DNA of 64,000 nucleotides from an uncultured Mesonia sp. (GTDB lineage Bacteria > Bacteroidota > Bacteroidia > Flavobacteriales > Flavobacteriaceae): contig CANLVH010000013.1 of assembly GCA_947494545.1 (NCBI GenBank), forward strand, positions 18,683 to 82,682, in the 5' to 3' direction. Below the pieces are notes generated by a model. It was not told where the DNA came from. It was given only the letters and a program-made list of their open reading frames with translations, and made no database searches. Every line of letters begins with the position of its first letter. Position 1 is the first letter of the stretch. The position numbers and the translations under genes are program-made. Positions 1-9,900 of this stretch are shown here, piece after piece.

Positions 1-1251
1 AATTTATTGCTAAAAATGACTTCGCTCAACGCGGTGGTTATTGGGATAAGGCTGGTACTCTCTTTGGTGGTGCAGCGACTTTTGGCGCAATTTGTTGGAG
101 AGACGGGAATATCTAAAATCGGGCAGTTACGCAATTTGATTCAAATTGCTACGGCAACTTCTTCAGTAGGGGTTTTTAAAGGGGTTGTGAAATATATTGC
201 ACAATACAAAGAAGACGAAAAACAATTGCAAAAACTGTTTTCTACTTCTTTTGTTTTTATAGCCGTAGGATCTTTTATCACTACCAGCGTTTTGTTTTTT
301 AGTGCGTCATTTATAAGCGATTATTTATTTGCTACAACGCAATATGCCTATCTCATAAAACTTTTTGCTGTTATTGTTCCTTTCATTGGCATTCATAGCA
401 TTTTTTATGCCGTAATAAACGGTCTATCGCGTTACAAAAAATTTGCCGTAATAGATTTAGTGGGTTACCTGCTTTCTACTGCTTTAACCTTGTATTTTTT
501 GTTTCATTACAATATAGATATGGTGTTAATTGCCGTAATGCTATCTCCTGTAATACAATTGTTGGTATTAATTTTCTTGTTTTTTAAAACCTTAAAAGAG
601 TATGTACAATTTTCTAAATTAACTTGGCGTCCTTCGTTCGGCAAAAATTTATTGTCTTTTTCTTTAATGGCTTTTTTTTCTACGGTCTTATTAAATTATG
701 TAGAAATAGGCATCCGCTCTATGTTGGTAAATAAAATTTCAGAAGCCGAAGCGGGAATTTGGACTGCTATGACAAATATCTCGAGAAATTATATGGTTTT
801 TTCTGCCTCTTTATTTTCTTTATACGTTTTGCCCAAGTTTAGTGGCATCTTTTCTGGTATAGAATTTAAAAAAGAACTATTTTCTATTTACAAAACCTTA
901 TTACCAATTTTTGGGGTAGGAATGCTTCTTATCTATTTTTTACGGGAATATATAATACAACTTATTTATCCTGACTTTGACGGTCTAGCGCCCTTGTTTA
1001 AATGGCAATTAATGGGAGATTTTATCAAATTGATGTCTGTTATTTTGGCAAACCAATTTTTAGCTAAAAAAATGGTACGAAGTTTTATTTTTACCGAAAT
1101 TTTTTCGCTGGCCGTATTTTTTGGCGCGGCTTATTATTTGAGCAATATCTATGGCGTAGAAGGGGTAGTTATGGCTAATTTAATACGCTATGTTCTATAT
1201 TTTGTTTTGGTGGTAATTTTGGTATTTGATTATTTTAAAAACCGAACTTAA
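1..1251 (+). CDS. Wzx-like polysaccharide flippase (5' end probably outside window)
   Basis: Polytopic membrane protein of the MATE/Wzx superfamily, expected to flip lipid-linked oligosaccharides across the inner membrane. About 414 residues are visible, with roughly 12 hydrophobic segments. The N-terminal stretch TSLNAVVIGIRLV and the following QFVGETGISKIGQ are typical of Bacteroidota O-antigen translocases. The frame is open to base 1; a TTG at 7 and an ATG at 16 are possible starts, but family members usually have a few residues before TSLNAV, so the true start may lie upstream of the window. It is followed on the opposite strand by a glycosyltransferase, and the two stop codons share the same TTAA. 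Family assignment is firm; the substrate is unknown. Confidence 0.8.
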   Translation, partial: NLLLKMTSLNAVVIGIRLVLSLVVQRLLAQFVGETGISKIGQLRNLIQIATATSSVGVFKGVVKYIAQYKEDEKQLQKLFSTSFVFIAVGSFITTSVLFFSASFISDYLFATTQYAYLIKLFAVIVPFIGIHSIFYAVINGLSRYKKFAVIDLVGYLLSTALTLYFLFHYNIDMVLIAVMLSPVIQLLVLIFLFFKTLKEYVQFSKLTWRPSFGKNLLSFSLMAFFSTVLLNYVEIGIRSMLVNKISEAEAGIWTAMTNISRNYMVFSASLFSLYVLPKFSGIFSGIEFKKELFSIYKTLLPIFGVGMLLIYFLREYIIQLIYPDFDGLAPLFKWQLMGDFIKLMSVILANQFLAKKMVRSFIFTEIFSLAVFFGAAYYLSNIYGVEGVVMANLIRYVLYFVLVVILVFDYFKNRT

Positions 1252-2384
1252 CCTTCCCAAGTGTTTAAATATTTTTTTCCAATTTTTAAAAAATGATGTT
1301 CACGCTCTACAAACTGTTGTGCATTTTTGCCAATTTCCTCAATTTTATACGGATTTTCTATTAGCCAACTCATTTTTTCTACCAAATAATTTACATCCGG
1401 CAAGGCATTAATACAAACTTGGTCTTCTTGTAAAGCATAATAATCTAAAAATTCTTTTTCTGCTCCGGTAAAAACTACTTTCTCTTGCGCCATTGCTTCC
1501 AAGGCATTGTAACCTTGATCGTAAGCATAAACCATATCTAAAAATATATGGCAATTTTGGTAAAGTTTGATATATTCTCGATACGGAATATTTTCTACAA
1601 TCGTTATTTCTACTTGTTTAGGATATTTTTTTGCAATAACCTCCAAAGCTTTTTCAAAGAAACCTATTCCTTTTCTAATCTTTGTACTTTGATTAATGCC
1701 TAAAAATAATTGTATTTTTTTTGAAGGTTTTACTAATTTATTTCTAGGTATTATTACAGGATTGGGCAACATTCCCAAACTTTTCTTATGGTTTTTTATT
1801 ACCAAAAAATAATCTATATCAGACGCGATTAAGCCATGCATTAAGCGCTCAATTTTTAAGTAGTAGGCTTCGTATTTCTTTTCGCCATAAGGCAACAAGC
1901 TTTGATAAGCTTTTTTCTTCACTTCATTAGTAAATAAAGGCGTTAAGACACTATATTTTAAGGTTTTCTTCTGAAGAAATTTGACGGTGCGGTAGTCGTT
2001 ACCGCAAACCAAAAGAAAAAGTTTTTTGTTGTGTTTATGTAAATATTGCATTTGTTTTAGCTGCAAATTTAAAGGCAGTTTTAAAGCATTCCCGTGTATA
2101 AATTGTACAACATCAAAATTTTTTAAACTTTTTTTTACTTTTAAAAACCTAAAATAAATTTCGTAATGTTCCAGATTGATAGAAGTAAAGCGGAACAAAG
2201 CGTTTTTAAATTTTCTTAAAAGAAAATAACGATTTAAAAAATTGGCAGCCAAAGAAGTATCTACCGGATAATTTTTAAAACTATCGCCATCGCCAATTAA
2301 TACAACTTCGTGCCCTAATTCTTGCAAGGCTTTTTTTAAGGAATTATGCAATCTGCTAAACTCGCCTACCAATAATATGCGCAT
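1248..2384 (-). CDS. Glycosyltransferase, GT4-like (GT-B fold)
   Basis: 378 residues starting MRILLVGEFSRLHNSL, a GT-B N-terminal strand followed by a helix that normally binds the acceptor. The C-terminal half has NALEAMAQEKVVFTG, matching the donor-binding E-x7-E region of family 4 glycosyltransferases. It is cytoplasmic and has no membrane segment. It lies convergent to the flippase and is divergent from the next glycosyltransferase, so it is transcribed alone. Expected role: adding one sugar to a surface polysaccharide or O-antigen repeat. Donor and acceptor cannot be read from the sequence. Confidence 0.75.
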   Translation of the reverse strand: MRILLVGEFSRLHNSLKKALQELGHEVVLIGDGDSFKNYPVDTSLAANFLNRYFLLRKFKNALFRFTSINLEHYEIYFRFLKVKKSLKNFDVVQFIHGNALKLPLNLQLKQMQYLHKHNKKLFLLVCGNDYRTVKFLQKKTLKYSVLTPLFTNEVKKKAYQSLLPYGEKKYEAYYLKIERLMHGLIASDIDYFLVIKNHKKSLGMLPNPVIIPRNKLVKPSKKIQLFLGINQSTKIRKGIGFFEKALEVIAKKYPKQVEITIVENIPYREYIKLYQNCHIFLDMVYAYDQGYNALEAMAQEKVVFTGAEKEFLDYYALQEDQVCINALPDVNYLVEKMSWLIENPYKIEEIGKNAQQFVEREHHFLKIGKKYLNTWEG

Positions 2385-2391
2385 AAAGTTA

Positions 2392-2399
2392 TACTTTTG
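2392..2399 (+). promoter_or_regulatory. Candidate -7 box (TACTTTTG)
   Basis: TACTTTTG matches the Bacteroidota -7 consensus TAnnTTTG and lies 35 bases before the ATG of the glycosyltransferase at 2435. No clear TTG/TTTG is seen at the usual upstream spacing, so support is moderate to low. Confidence 0.35.
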
Positions 2400-2434
2400 A
2401 AAACGTAAACTTATAGAAAAAAAATGAGTATTGT

Positions 2435-3544
2435 ATGGGCGCTTCCAAGCTGGATAAAAAAATAAAAATATGTCTTGTTACAATTTCCTTGGGCGGGGGA
2501 GGCGCAGAACGTTCTACCGCTTTGCTTTCAAAATTACTTGAGAAAAAAGGTTATGAAGTGCATTTGGTGGTTTTAACCGATAAAATAGATTATGCCTATA
2601 AAGGAAAACTATTTAATTTGGGGAAATTTAAAAACCGTAACGATAATTTGTTTCAACGATTGCGTAGGTTTAGAAAATTAAAAAAGTATCTGGCAGAAAA
2701 TCAATTTGATTATATAATAGATAATAGACCTAAAAACAATGCTTTAAGAGAATTATATTATTTAAAATATATTTATACGTCGCAAAAATTAATTTATGTA
2801 ATAAGAAACTCGACATTAGAGAAATACCTTCCTATAAAGAATAAATTTTTCTCTACGTGGGTAGTGGACCTAATTATAAAAAGAGTGTATAAACTGGTTG
2901 CGGTTTCTAAAGCTATTGCCAAAGAAGTAAATAAAGGTTTTTCTACAAAAAAGGCCATTGGTATTTATAATCCCATAGAGAATTTTTGTGTTACTAATAA
3001 CACTGGTTTTTCAGACGAAGGTTATATTCTTTTTTTGGGAAGAATTGAAGAAAAATCGAAGAATTTAAGTCTGCTCTTAGAAAGTTATAAATTTTCTAGT
3101 TTAGCAGAAAAAGGCGTAAAACTCAAAATTGTAGGAAGCGGCCCGGATGAGGTCTTTGTGAATAAAAAAATTAAAGCTCTAAATTTAGAAAAACACGTAG
3201 AAAGAATAGCTTTCACACCAGAAGTGCAGAGCTATATTAAAGCTGCAAAATTTTTGGTTTTAACCAGTAATTATGAAGGTTTTCCTAGAGTGATTATTGA
3301 AGCCCTTTCTTTAGGAACCCCGGTAGTTTCTGTAAATTGCAAAAGCGGTCCATCAGAAATTGTTCAAGATAAAATAAACGGTCTCTTGATAAATTCTTAT
3401 GATAAAGAAGTTTTTGGTCGGGCAATAAATGAATTATTCGAAAATAAAAAACTCTACAAAACTTGTAAAGAAAACACAAAGCAAAGTGTAGCACATTTAG
3501 AACAAGAAGTAATTGCAGAAGAATGGGCAAAAATATTAGTATGA
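2435..3544 (+). CDS. Glycosyltransferase family 4
   Basis: 369-residue GT-B enzyme. The N-terminus has TISLGGGGAERSTALLSKLL, the glycine-rich GGAER motif typical of GT4 enzymes. Near residue 280 it has NYEGFPRVIIEALSLGTP, the donor-binding E-x7-E motif, followed by GPSEIV. No signal or membrane segment. The start at 2435 gives a short MGASKLDKK lead before the first strand; an ATG at 2424 is out of frame. Its stop overlaps the start of the next gene (ATGA), so the two are probably co-translated. It likely acts in the same surface-glycan pathway as its neighbours; sugar specificity is unknown. Confidence 0.82.
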   Translation: MGASKLDKKIKICLVTISLGGGGAERSTALLSKLLEKKGYEVHLVVLTDKIDYAYKGKLFNLGKFKNRNDNLFQRLRRFRKLKKYLAENQFDYIIDNRPKNNALRELYYLKYIYTSQKLIYVIRNSTLEKYLPIKNKFFSTWVVDLIIKRVYKLVAVSKAIAKEVNKGFSTKKAIGIYNPIENFCVTNNTGFSDEGYILFLGRIEEKSKNLSLLLESYKFSSLAEKGVKLKIVGSGPDEVFVNKKIKALNLEKHVERIAFTPEVQSYIKAAKFLVLTSNYEGFPRVIIEALSLGTPVVSVNCKSGPSEIVQDKINGLLINSYDKEVFGRAINELFENKKLYKTCKENTKQSVAHLEQEVIAEEWAKILV

Positions 3545-3948
3545 TGCAGGAAATTGAGATTATAGATATTCCTAAAATTGCCGACCCCGATGGGCGCGGC
3601 AACTTATCAGTAATAGAAAAAGAGGTTTTACCTTTTCCTATAAAAAGAGTTTATTATTTGTACGATGTGCCCAGTAGCGCTTCTCGCGGAGGCCACGCGC
3701 ACATAGAGCTGCAGCAATGTTTAATTGCCTTAAGCGGCAGTTTTGAGGTGGTTCTTGACAATGGTAGCGAGCGTAAAATTATCACCTTGAATAAACCCAA
3801 TAAGGCGCTCATCATTCCAAACGGAATTTGGCGCGAATTAGAAAATTTTTCTTCAGGTAGTGTGTGTTTAGCGGTTGTCTCAGCAGAATATGCTGAAGAA
3901 GATTACATTCGTGATTACCAAGATTTTCTGGCATTTAAGCGTAAGTAA
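3541..3948 (+). CDS. FdtA/WxcM-like sugar 3,4-ketoisomerase family cupin
   Basis: Small cupin of about 135 residues starting MMQEIEIIDIPKIADPDGRG. The pattern DxRG-L-x-VIE, then VYYLYDVP and RGGHAH (first cupin motif), then NGIWRELENFS (second cupin region) is that of the FdtA/QdtA/WxcM N-terminal family. Members isomerise dTDP-4-keto-6-deoxyglucose to a 3-keto sugar on the way to 3-amino or 3-acetamido sugars. I chose ATG 3541 because its ATGA overlaps the upstream stop; an earlier in-frame ATG at 3523 would overlap the glycosyltransferase by 22 bases. No aminotransferase or acyltransferase partner is in view, so the exact product sugar is unknown. Confidence 0.78.
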   Translation: MMQEIEIIDIPKIADPDGRGNLSVIEKEVLPFPIKRVYYLYDVPSSASRGGHAHIELQQCLIALSGSFEVVLDNGSERKIITLNKPNKALIIPNGIWRELENFSSGSVCLAVVSAEYAEEDYIRDYQDFLAFKRK

Positions 3949-4020
3949 CAAGAAATAAAAATCTAAATAAGAAGCTGTTTATACCTTTATGAAAGTAAAT
4001 AGTAAGCAGCACATCAAAAT

Positions 4021-4950
4021 TTATTTAAAAACCCCAATTTTCCAACCTAAATATTTTTCTGAGTGGTCTTTTAAAACAGATAACAATTGTAATAATTTAC
4101 CCGGTAATTGTAAAATTATTTTTTGTTTGGCATTCAGGTTTTCTAAATTTATTTCTTTATAAAATTTATTAAATCCGTCTTTATCGTTATTTTTTTTCGC
4201 AAAAACCGCCAAAGAAAAACGGTTGAGATCCAAAAACTTTTTTAAAGCCGGATTCTCATTTTCTAACTTAGCATAACGGTCTAATTTTATTTTTTCCTCT
4301 AAAGAAGAAGAAGATTTAAAAAGACTGTTTTCTGAAATACGATACGAAGAACAAATCTTTAAACTAAAAACCACTGGATAAGCAAGTCCCACCCGAATGT
4401 ACAAATCTGTATCTTGACCGCTTTTTATTGTGGAATTGTAATAACCAACTTTTTTAAAAATATCTCTTTTTAAAACCGTAGAAGAACTATGTAAAACAGA
4501 AGCCAAGGTGCTTGCTTCAAAATAATTAACCAGCAAATGTTTTTTTTCTTGTGTAAGAGCGTATTCTTTTGGATAAGCGTGCTTGCCTTTTTTTATTTCT
4601 TGGGCAGTAGCAAAAACCGCCTCGTTGGGGTATTTTTCTATTAGTTTATTTTGTTCGCTAAGGTAAAAAGGATACCAATAATCGTCTGCATCTAATAAAG
4701 CTATATAATCTCCAACGGCTTTTTTTATAACAAAATTTCTTCCTGCGCCGGCACCTTTATTTTCTTCCGAAAAAAAACGAAGGCGTTTATCTTTTATCTT
4801 TAAAATTTCTTCTCTGCTATTATCTGTAGAGCCATCGTCTAAAACCACGATTTCAAAATCTTGAAAAGTTTGCCGTAAAACCGCTTGTAGCGTATTATAA
4901 ATATACTTTTCTTTATTATAAACGCTTATAACAACAGAAAATCTAGGCAT
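4021..4950 (-). CDS. Glycosyltransferase family 2
   Basis: GT-A fold enzyme of about 309 residues. FSVVISVYNKEKYI at the N-terminus is followed by VVLDDGSTDNSRE, the nucleotide-binding DDGSTD motif, and then by LLDADDYW, the metal-binding DxD-type motif near residue 90. The C-terminal third is variable, as is normal for acceptor specificity. ATG 4950 is preferred to the in-frame TTG at 4959; it overlaps the end of the upstream glycosyltransferase by 8 bases, which suggests translational coupling in an operon with it and ftsE. Probable function: cytoplasmic assembly of a surface glycan. Confidence 0.82.
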   Translation of the reverse strand: MPRFSVVISVYNKEKYIYNTLQAVLRQTFQDFEIVVLDDGSTDNSREEILKIKDKRLRFFSEENKGAGAGRNFVIKKAVGDYIALLDADDYWYPFYLSEQNKLIEKYPNEAVFATAQEIKKGKHAYPKEYALTQEKKHLLVNYFEASTLASVLHSSSTVLKRDIFKKVGYYNSTIKSGQDTDLYIRVGLAYPVVFSLKICSSYRISENSLFKSSSSLEEKIKLDRYAKLENENPALKKFLDLNRFSLAVFAKKNNDKDGFNKFYKEINLENLNAKQKIILQLPGKLLQLLSVLKDHSEKYLGWKIGVFK

Positions 4951-5839
4951 CTTTTTCAAGTTGAATTAGATAATAAAGTCGGTAAAGATCAAAAAGACGC
5001 AGCGAGGGTTTAGGTCCCAATAAATTTCTTTCGATGCGGCGTAAACTTCTTTTGGTCAAAAAAGCAATCCCCCGATCTAGTTTTGCCTTCTTTAATTTAT
5101 TGTGAAAGGCGAAAATTTTGATATAATTGGGGTCAATAAGTTGGTTTTCTTTAAAATATAAAGCACCTTTTAAAGATTCTAAAGATTTTTTTAGAAACGT
5201 TTTACTGCTCTCAATTCCTAAATGGTATACCGGGTTTTCAATATGTAAAATAGGTATTTTTGCCTTTAGAAGTTGATAAGAAAAAAGAGTGTCTTCGTGT
5301 CTTAGGTTAGGAATGTTTTCATTAAAGCGAACTTTCTCAAACACCGATTTTCGTATTAAGAAATTAAGTGTAAGAAAAGATATGTATGGTTTTCTGCTTC
5401 GTTTTTCGGTATCTAAAGCTTCCCTTACATTTCCGTAATGCCAACGTAAAAGTTGTGAAGCATCAGGTTTTTTAGGCACATATTTAATGCCTCCGTAAAT
5501 GATATCGTAATCCCCGGAAATAAATTTAAGATAGTTCTTTATAAAATTATCTTTAATAGGCATTACATCGGCATCTAGAAAAAGCAACCAATCATAATTT
5601 GCCGTATCGGCCAGAAGATTGCGAATTTTACTTCTACCAATATTTACTTCTAAAACTTGGTAAGAAGCATTTTCTAATGAGTTAATCTCTTCATTTTGAT
5701 TTATAAAAGAAATTTTAGTTGAGCAATCGTCCAAACAAATAATTTCAAAATCAACTTTTTCGGCAATAAGAAGTTCGTGTACTTTCTGAACTAAAGGAAA
5801 AATAGGATAGTTAAAAGTAGGAATTAGTACAGAAATCAT
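4943..5839 (-). CDS. Glycosyltransferase family 2
   Basis: 298-residue GT-A enzyme. ISVLIPTFNYPIFPLV is followed by FEIICLDDCSTKIS (a DDxS variant of the usual DDGS) and by LLFLDADVMP, the DxD metal-binding site near residue 93. FNENIPNLRHEDTLFSYQLL resembles the conserved ED motif of family 2. It sits 17 bases downstream of ftsE and overlaps the next glycosyltransferase, so the three genes look like one transcript. Acceptor and donor are not predictable. Confidence 0.82.
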   Translation of the reverse strand: MISVLIPTFNYPIFPLVQKVHELLIAEKVDFEIICLDDCSTKISFINQNEEINSLENASYQVLEVNIGRSKIRNLLADTANYDWLLFLDADVMPIKDNFIKNYLKFISGDYDIIYGGIKYVPKKPDASQLLRWHYGNVREALDTEKRSRKPYISFLTLNFLIRKSVFEKVRFNENIPNLRHEDTLFSYQLLKAKIPILHIENPVYHLGIESSKTFLKKSLESLKGALYFKENQLIDPNYIKIFAFHNKLKKAKLDRGIAFLTKRSLRRIERNLLGPKPSLRLFDLYRLYYLIQLEKDA

Positions 5840-5856
5840 AGGAGAATTTTAAAGCT

Positions 5857-6540
5857 TTAAGCGCTTTTTTGAACTACCTCAAAAACTTTTTGTCCGTCGC
5901 ATTTTAAGGTTTTGGAAGGATATTTAAGCAAGAGTGCATAATCGTGGGTTGCCATTAAAATGGTACGACCGTTATTGTTAATCTCGCGTAAAACTTCCAT
6001 AACTTCTACAGAGGTCTGCGGATCTAAATTTCCCGTGGGTTCGTCTGCCAAAATTAATTCGGGATCGTTTAACAAAGCACGTGCAATGGCAATACGTTGC
6101 TGCTCGCCGCCGGAAAGTTGGTACGGATATTTAAAACTTTTGGTTTTCATACCTACTTTATTTAAGACTTCGTCTATTTTATTTTCCATAGATTTCTTGT
6201 CTTTCCAGCCGGTTGCACGCAAAACAAATTCTAAATTGGCTTTTACTGTACGGTCGTTTAGCAATTTAAAATCTTGAAAAACCACACCTAATTTTCTACG
6301 CAAAAACGGAATTTGCTTTTCTTTTAACTTCCGTAAATCGAAACCTACAATATTGCCTTCGCCTTCTTTTAAAGGAATGTCGCCGTACAATGTTTTCATA
6401 AAACTACTTTTTCCGGTACCGGTTTTCCCGATAAGGTAAACAAATTCGCCTCTTTTAATTTCTACATCAACTTCCGATAAGATTAGGTTTTCTCGCTGAT
6501 AAATAGCGGCGTTATGAAGTTCTAAAATGCTGTTTGCCAT
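5857..6540 (-). CDS. ftsE: Cell division ATP-binding protein FtsE
   Basis: 227-residue ABC ATPase. Walker A GKTGTGKSS is at residues 38-46, the signature LSGGEQQR lies in the second half, Walker B is LILADEPTGNLD, and an H-loop ATHD follows. RGEFVYLIGKTGTGKSS and the fixed length are characteristic of FtsE, which with the membrane protein FtsX couples cytoplasmic division to periplasmic peptidoglycan hydrolysis. No ftsX is adjacent; the downstream genes are glycosyltransferases. The related LolD/MacB ATPases are the main alternative, but length and motifs favour FtsE. Confidence 0.85.
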   Translation of the reverse strand: MANSILELHNAAIYQRENLILSEVDVEIKRGEFVYLIGKTGTGKSSFMKTLYGDIPLKEGEGNIVGFDLRKLKEKQIPFLRRKLGVVFQDFKLLNDRTVKANLEFVLRATGWKDKKSMENKIDEVLNKVGMKTKSFKYPYQLSGGEQQRIAIARALLNDPELILADEPTGNLDPQTSVEVMEVLREINNNGRTILMATHDYALLLKYPSKTLKCDGQKVFEVVQKSA

Positions 6541-6568
6541 GCCTAGATTTTTGAGCTCTAAAGGTAGG

Positions 6569-6588
6569 TTTTTATTTTAAAATAAAAA
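6569..6588. repeat. 20-bp perfect A/T palindrome upstream of ftsE
   Basis: TTTTTATTTTAAAATAAAAA is a perfect 20-base palindrome 29 bases upstream of the ftsE start. It may be a regulator-binding or structural site, or simply low-complexity A/T sequence. No known operator is recognised. Confidence 0.4.
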
Positions 6589-6669
6589 ATGGCGGTTAAG
6601 GAATTAGGTAGGAGGGAATAGGTTGTAGGAGATTAGGTAGAAGGTTGGAGTGACCATAATTTATAAGCC

Positions 6670-6818
6670 AAGCGGATTAATTTTGAATTTTGAATTTTAG
6701 GAATTTGAAATTGGCTTGGAGAACAAAGAAAATAGAAAATAGAGAATAGAAAGAAGAAAAAAGCTATAAGCTGTATGCCGTAAGCTATACGCTAAGCGGA
6801 TTAATTTTGAATTTTGAA
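6670..6818. repeat. 25-bp direct repeat, two copies
   Basis: A 25-base sequence beginning AAGCGGATTAATTTTGAATT is present exactly twice, at 6670-6694 and 6794-6818. The spacer between ftsE and the TPR gene (6541-6989, 449 bases) holds no gene; it consists of such A/T-rich repeated phrases, including several variations of TTTGAA, and looks like slippage-generated filler. Confidence 0.8.
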
Positions 6819-6850
6819 ATTTGAGATTTGCAATTTGAAATAAATTTTAC

Positions 6851-6890
6851 GCATCAACGTATCAACGTATCAACGCATCAACACATCAAC
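6851..6890 (+). repeat. Five tandem copies of an 8-mer (RYATCAAC)
   Basis: Units GCATCAAC, GTATCAAC, GTATCAAC, GCATCAAC and ACATCAAC follow each other without gaps about 70 bases before the -7 box of the TPR gene. Only the first two positions vary. It could bind a repeated factor or vary in copy number. Confidence 0.85.
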
Positions 6891-6959
6891 TATTTTCCGG
6901 AAAAACAAGATTAACATAATTATTACAACTTCCATTCGTTATTAAAATAGATATTAAAT

Positions 6960-6967
6960 TATCTTTG
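6960..6967 (+). promoter_or_regulatory. Candidate -7 box of the TPR gene (TATCTTTG)
   Basis: TATCTTTG fits TAnnTTTG and lies 22 bases before the ATG at 6990. The -33 region reads TTCGTT, a near match to TTTG/TTG at acceptable spacing. Confidence 0.5.
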
Positions 6968-6989
6968 AAACCAAATTTTAAAATTCACT

Positions 6990-9900
6990 ATGCGCATGCC
7001 TTTTAGAATAAGTTTAATCGCGTTTTTACTGCTTGCTTTCAACTTGCAGGTTTTTGCTCAACAATCTGCCATTTACACCAATAATTTAGTAGATTATAAT
7101 CGGGCTTTAGAATTGTACAACAAACAACAGTACCAAGCTTCTATCACGCTCTTTAAATCGGTAAAAAACTCGGCCGAATCGCAAGAAATCGAAGCTAATG
7201 CTGCTTATTATATTGCCAATGCGGCAGTACGATTGGGGCAACGCAATGCAGAAGAATTAATGCAAGATTTTGTTCGAGATTATCCTAACAGTCCAAAACG
7301 CAACTCCGCTTATGCAAATGTTGCCAATTATTATTTTGAAAGCGGACAATACAGTCGCTCGTTAAATTGGTTTCAGCAAGTAAATCAAAATCAACTTTCG
7401 CGGGCAGAATTAGAAGAATTTTATTTTAAAAATGGTTATGCCCTGTTTAAAGTTGGTCGTACTGCCCAAGCCAAAAAATACTTAAACCGTGTGCGCGACT
7501 CACAAGAATATGGTTCGCAAGCCAAATATTACATTGGTTTTATGGCGTATGAAGGCGACGATTATGAAGAAGCAGACGAGTTGTTTGAAGAAGTAAAAAA
7601 CGAGTCTACACAAGACCGAAACCTGTCTTATTTTCAGGCAGATATGAATTTTAAATTAGGAAAATTCGAAAAAGCCATTCAGCTTGCCAAAGAGCAATTA
7701 GAGCGTTCTAACCGTATGGAAAGATCTGAGTTAAACAAGATTATTGGCGAAAGTTATTTCAATTTAGAACAATACGAGCAAGCTATTCCTTACCTAAAAG
7801 AGTATCGCGGCAAACGTGGCAGATGGAACAATACAGACTATTACCAATTGGGTTACGCCTACTACAAACAAGGCAAGTACCAAAAAGCTGTTTCAGAATT
7901 CAATAAAATTATAGACGGTAAAAATTCTGTTGCGCAAAACGCCTATTACCATTTGGCAGAATCGTACGTTAATTTAGGAAAAAAGCAGCAAGCCTTAAAC
8001 GCATTTAAAAATGCTTCCGAAATGAATTTCGATAAAAAAATTCAGGAAAACGCTGCGCTTAATTATGCCAAATTGAGTTATGATATTGGTAACAATTATA
8101 AAAGTATCCCGGAGGTGCTCACCAACTTTTTAGAGAAATATCCAAACTCAGACGAGCGCGAAGAGATTCAAGAACTTTTGGTCGACTCTTATATTACTTC
8201 CAAAAACTATAAAAAAGCAATGGAGTTGCTAGAAGGTTCTAACGCTTACGCGGATAAAAAAGTTTACCAGAAAGTAGCCTTTTTACGTGGCTTAGAATTA
8301 TACCGAGCAACCAATTATAAAAAAGCGCGCGAGAATTTTGAAAAATCCTTAAACGAGCGTAACAATCAAAAAATCACCGCCAAAGCCACTTTTTGGAAAG
8401 CCGAAACAGATTATAACCTTGGCAATTTTCACGAAGCATTAATTGGCTATAAAGAATTTAAAGGAATGCAGGCTGCAAAAGGCACGCAAGAATTAAAAGA
8501 CATAGATTATAATATTGGTTATGCTTATTTTAAAAAGAAAGAATACGCCAACGCCATTCAGCATTTTAAAACCTATGCCAACACCCACCAACAACCTATA
8601 GAGCAGGTAAACGATGCACTTTTACGACTTGGCGACAGTCATTTTGTAACCAGTGATTACTGGCCCGCGATGGAAGCTTACAATAAAGCCATTGCAATGA
8701 AAGGGGTAGATAGTGATTATGCTTATTTTCAAAAAGCGATTAGTTATGGTTTTGTAGACCGAAACAACCGTAAAATAGAAGATTTGCAGGCATTTTTAAA
8801 TAGATATCCAAAATCTATTTACCGCGACGACGCATTATACGAATTAGGAAATACCTACGTAGCAGAAAACCAAACCGAAAAAGCTTTAGAAGCTTACGGC
8901 AATTTGGTAAAACACCAACCGCGTAGTTCTTTTGTGGCAAAATCGCTTCTAAAACAAGGCTTGATTTATTATAATAGCGACCGCGGCAACCAAGCTTTAG
9001 AGAAGTTTAAGCAAGTGGTTGCAAAATATCCTAATACAGAAGAAGCTTCGCAAGCCGTAAAAAACGCCCGTGTAGTTTATGTAGATTTAGAGCGCACAGA
9101 CGAATATGCTTCTTGGGTAAAAACCTTAGATTTTGTAGAAGTGTCTGATTCTGATATAGAAAATGCTACCTACGAAGCAGCCGAACAACAATTTATAGAA
9201 AATAATACAAAAGCCGCCAAAAGAGGTTTCGAGAAGTATTTGAGAGATTTCCCTAACGGATCTTACGCTTTATCTTCCCATTTTTATTTGGCGCAAATGC
9301 ACTTTAAAGACAACGAATTAGCTGCAGCTAAACCCCATTATAAATTTGTTGTAGAAAAAGGAAGAAACGAATATACAGAGCAGGCTTTAGCGCGTTTGTC
9401 GCAGATTTATTTAGAAGAAAACGCGTATACAGAGGCAATTCCGGTACTACAACGTTTAGAAACCGAAGCAGATTTTCCGCAAAATATAACCTTTGCACAA
9501 TCTAATTTGATGAAAGCTTTCTACCAAAAAGAAAACTACCAGAAAACCCAAGAATATGCAGATAAGGTTTTAGCCAATCAAAAAGTAGATAATGATGTAA
9601 AGAGTGATGCGCAAGTATTTATTGCTCGTTCGGCTATAAAAACCGGAAACGAAGATCGTGCTAAACAAGCTTACGCAGAAGTTAAAAAGATTGCAAACGG
9701 CTCTTTAGCTGCAGAAGCGCAATATTATGATGCTTACTTCAAACGAAAAGAAGGCAAGTATGAGGCTTCAAATGCCGCGGTGCAAGTTTTAGCAAAAGAA
9801 TACTCCGGTTATAAAAAATACTCTATTAAAGGTTTATTGCTAATGGCTAAAAACTATTACAATTTAGAAGATGCCTACCAAGCTACCGTTATTTTGGAAA

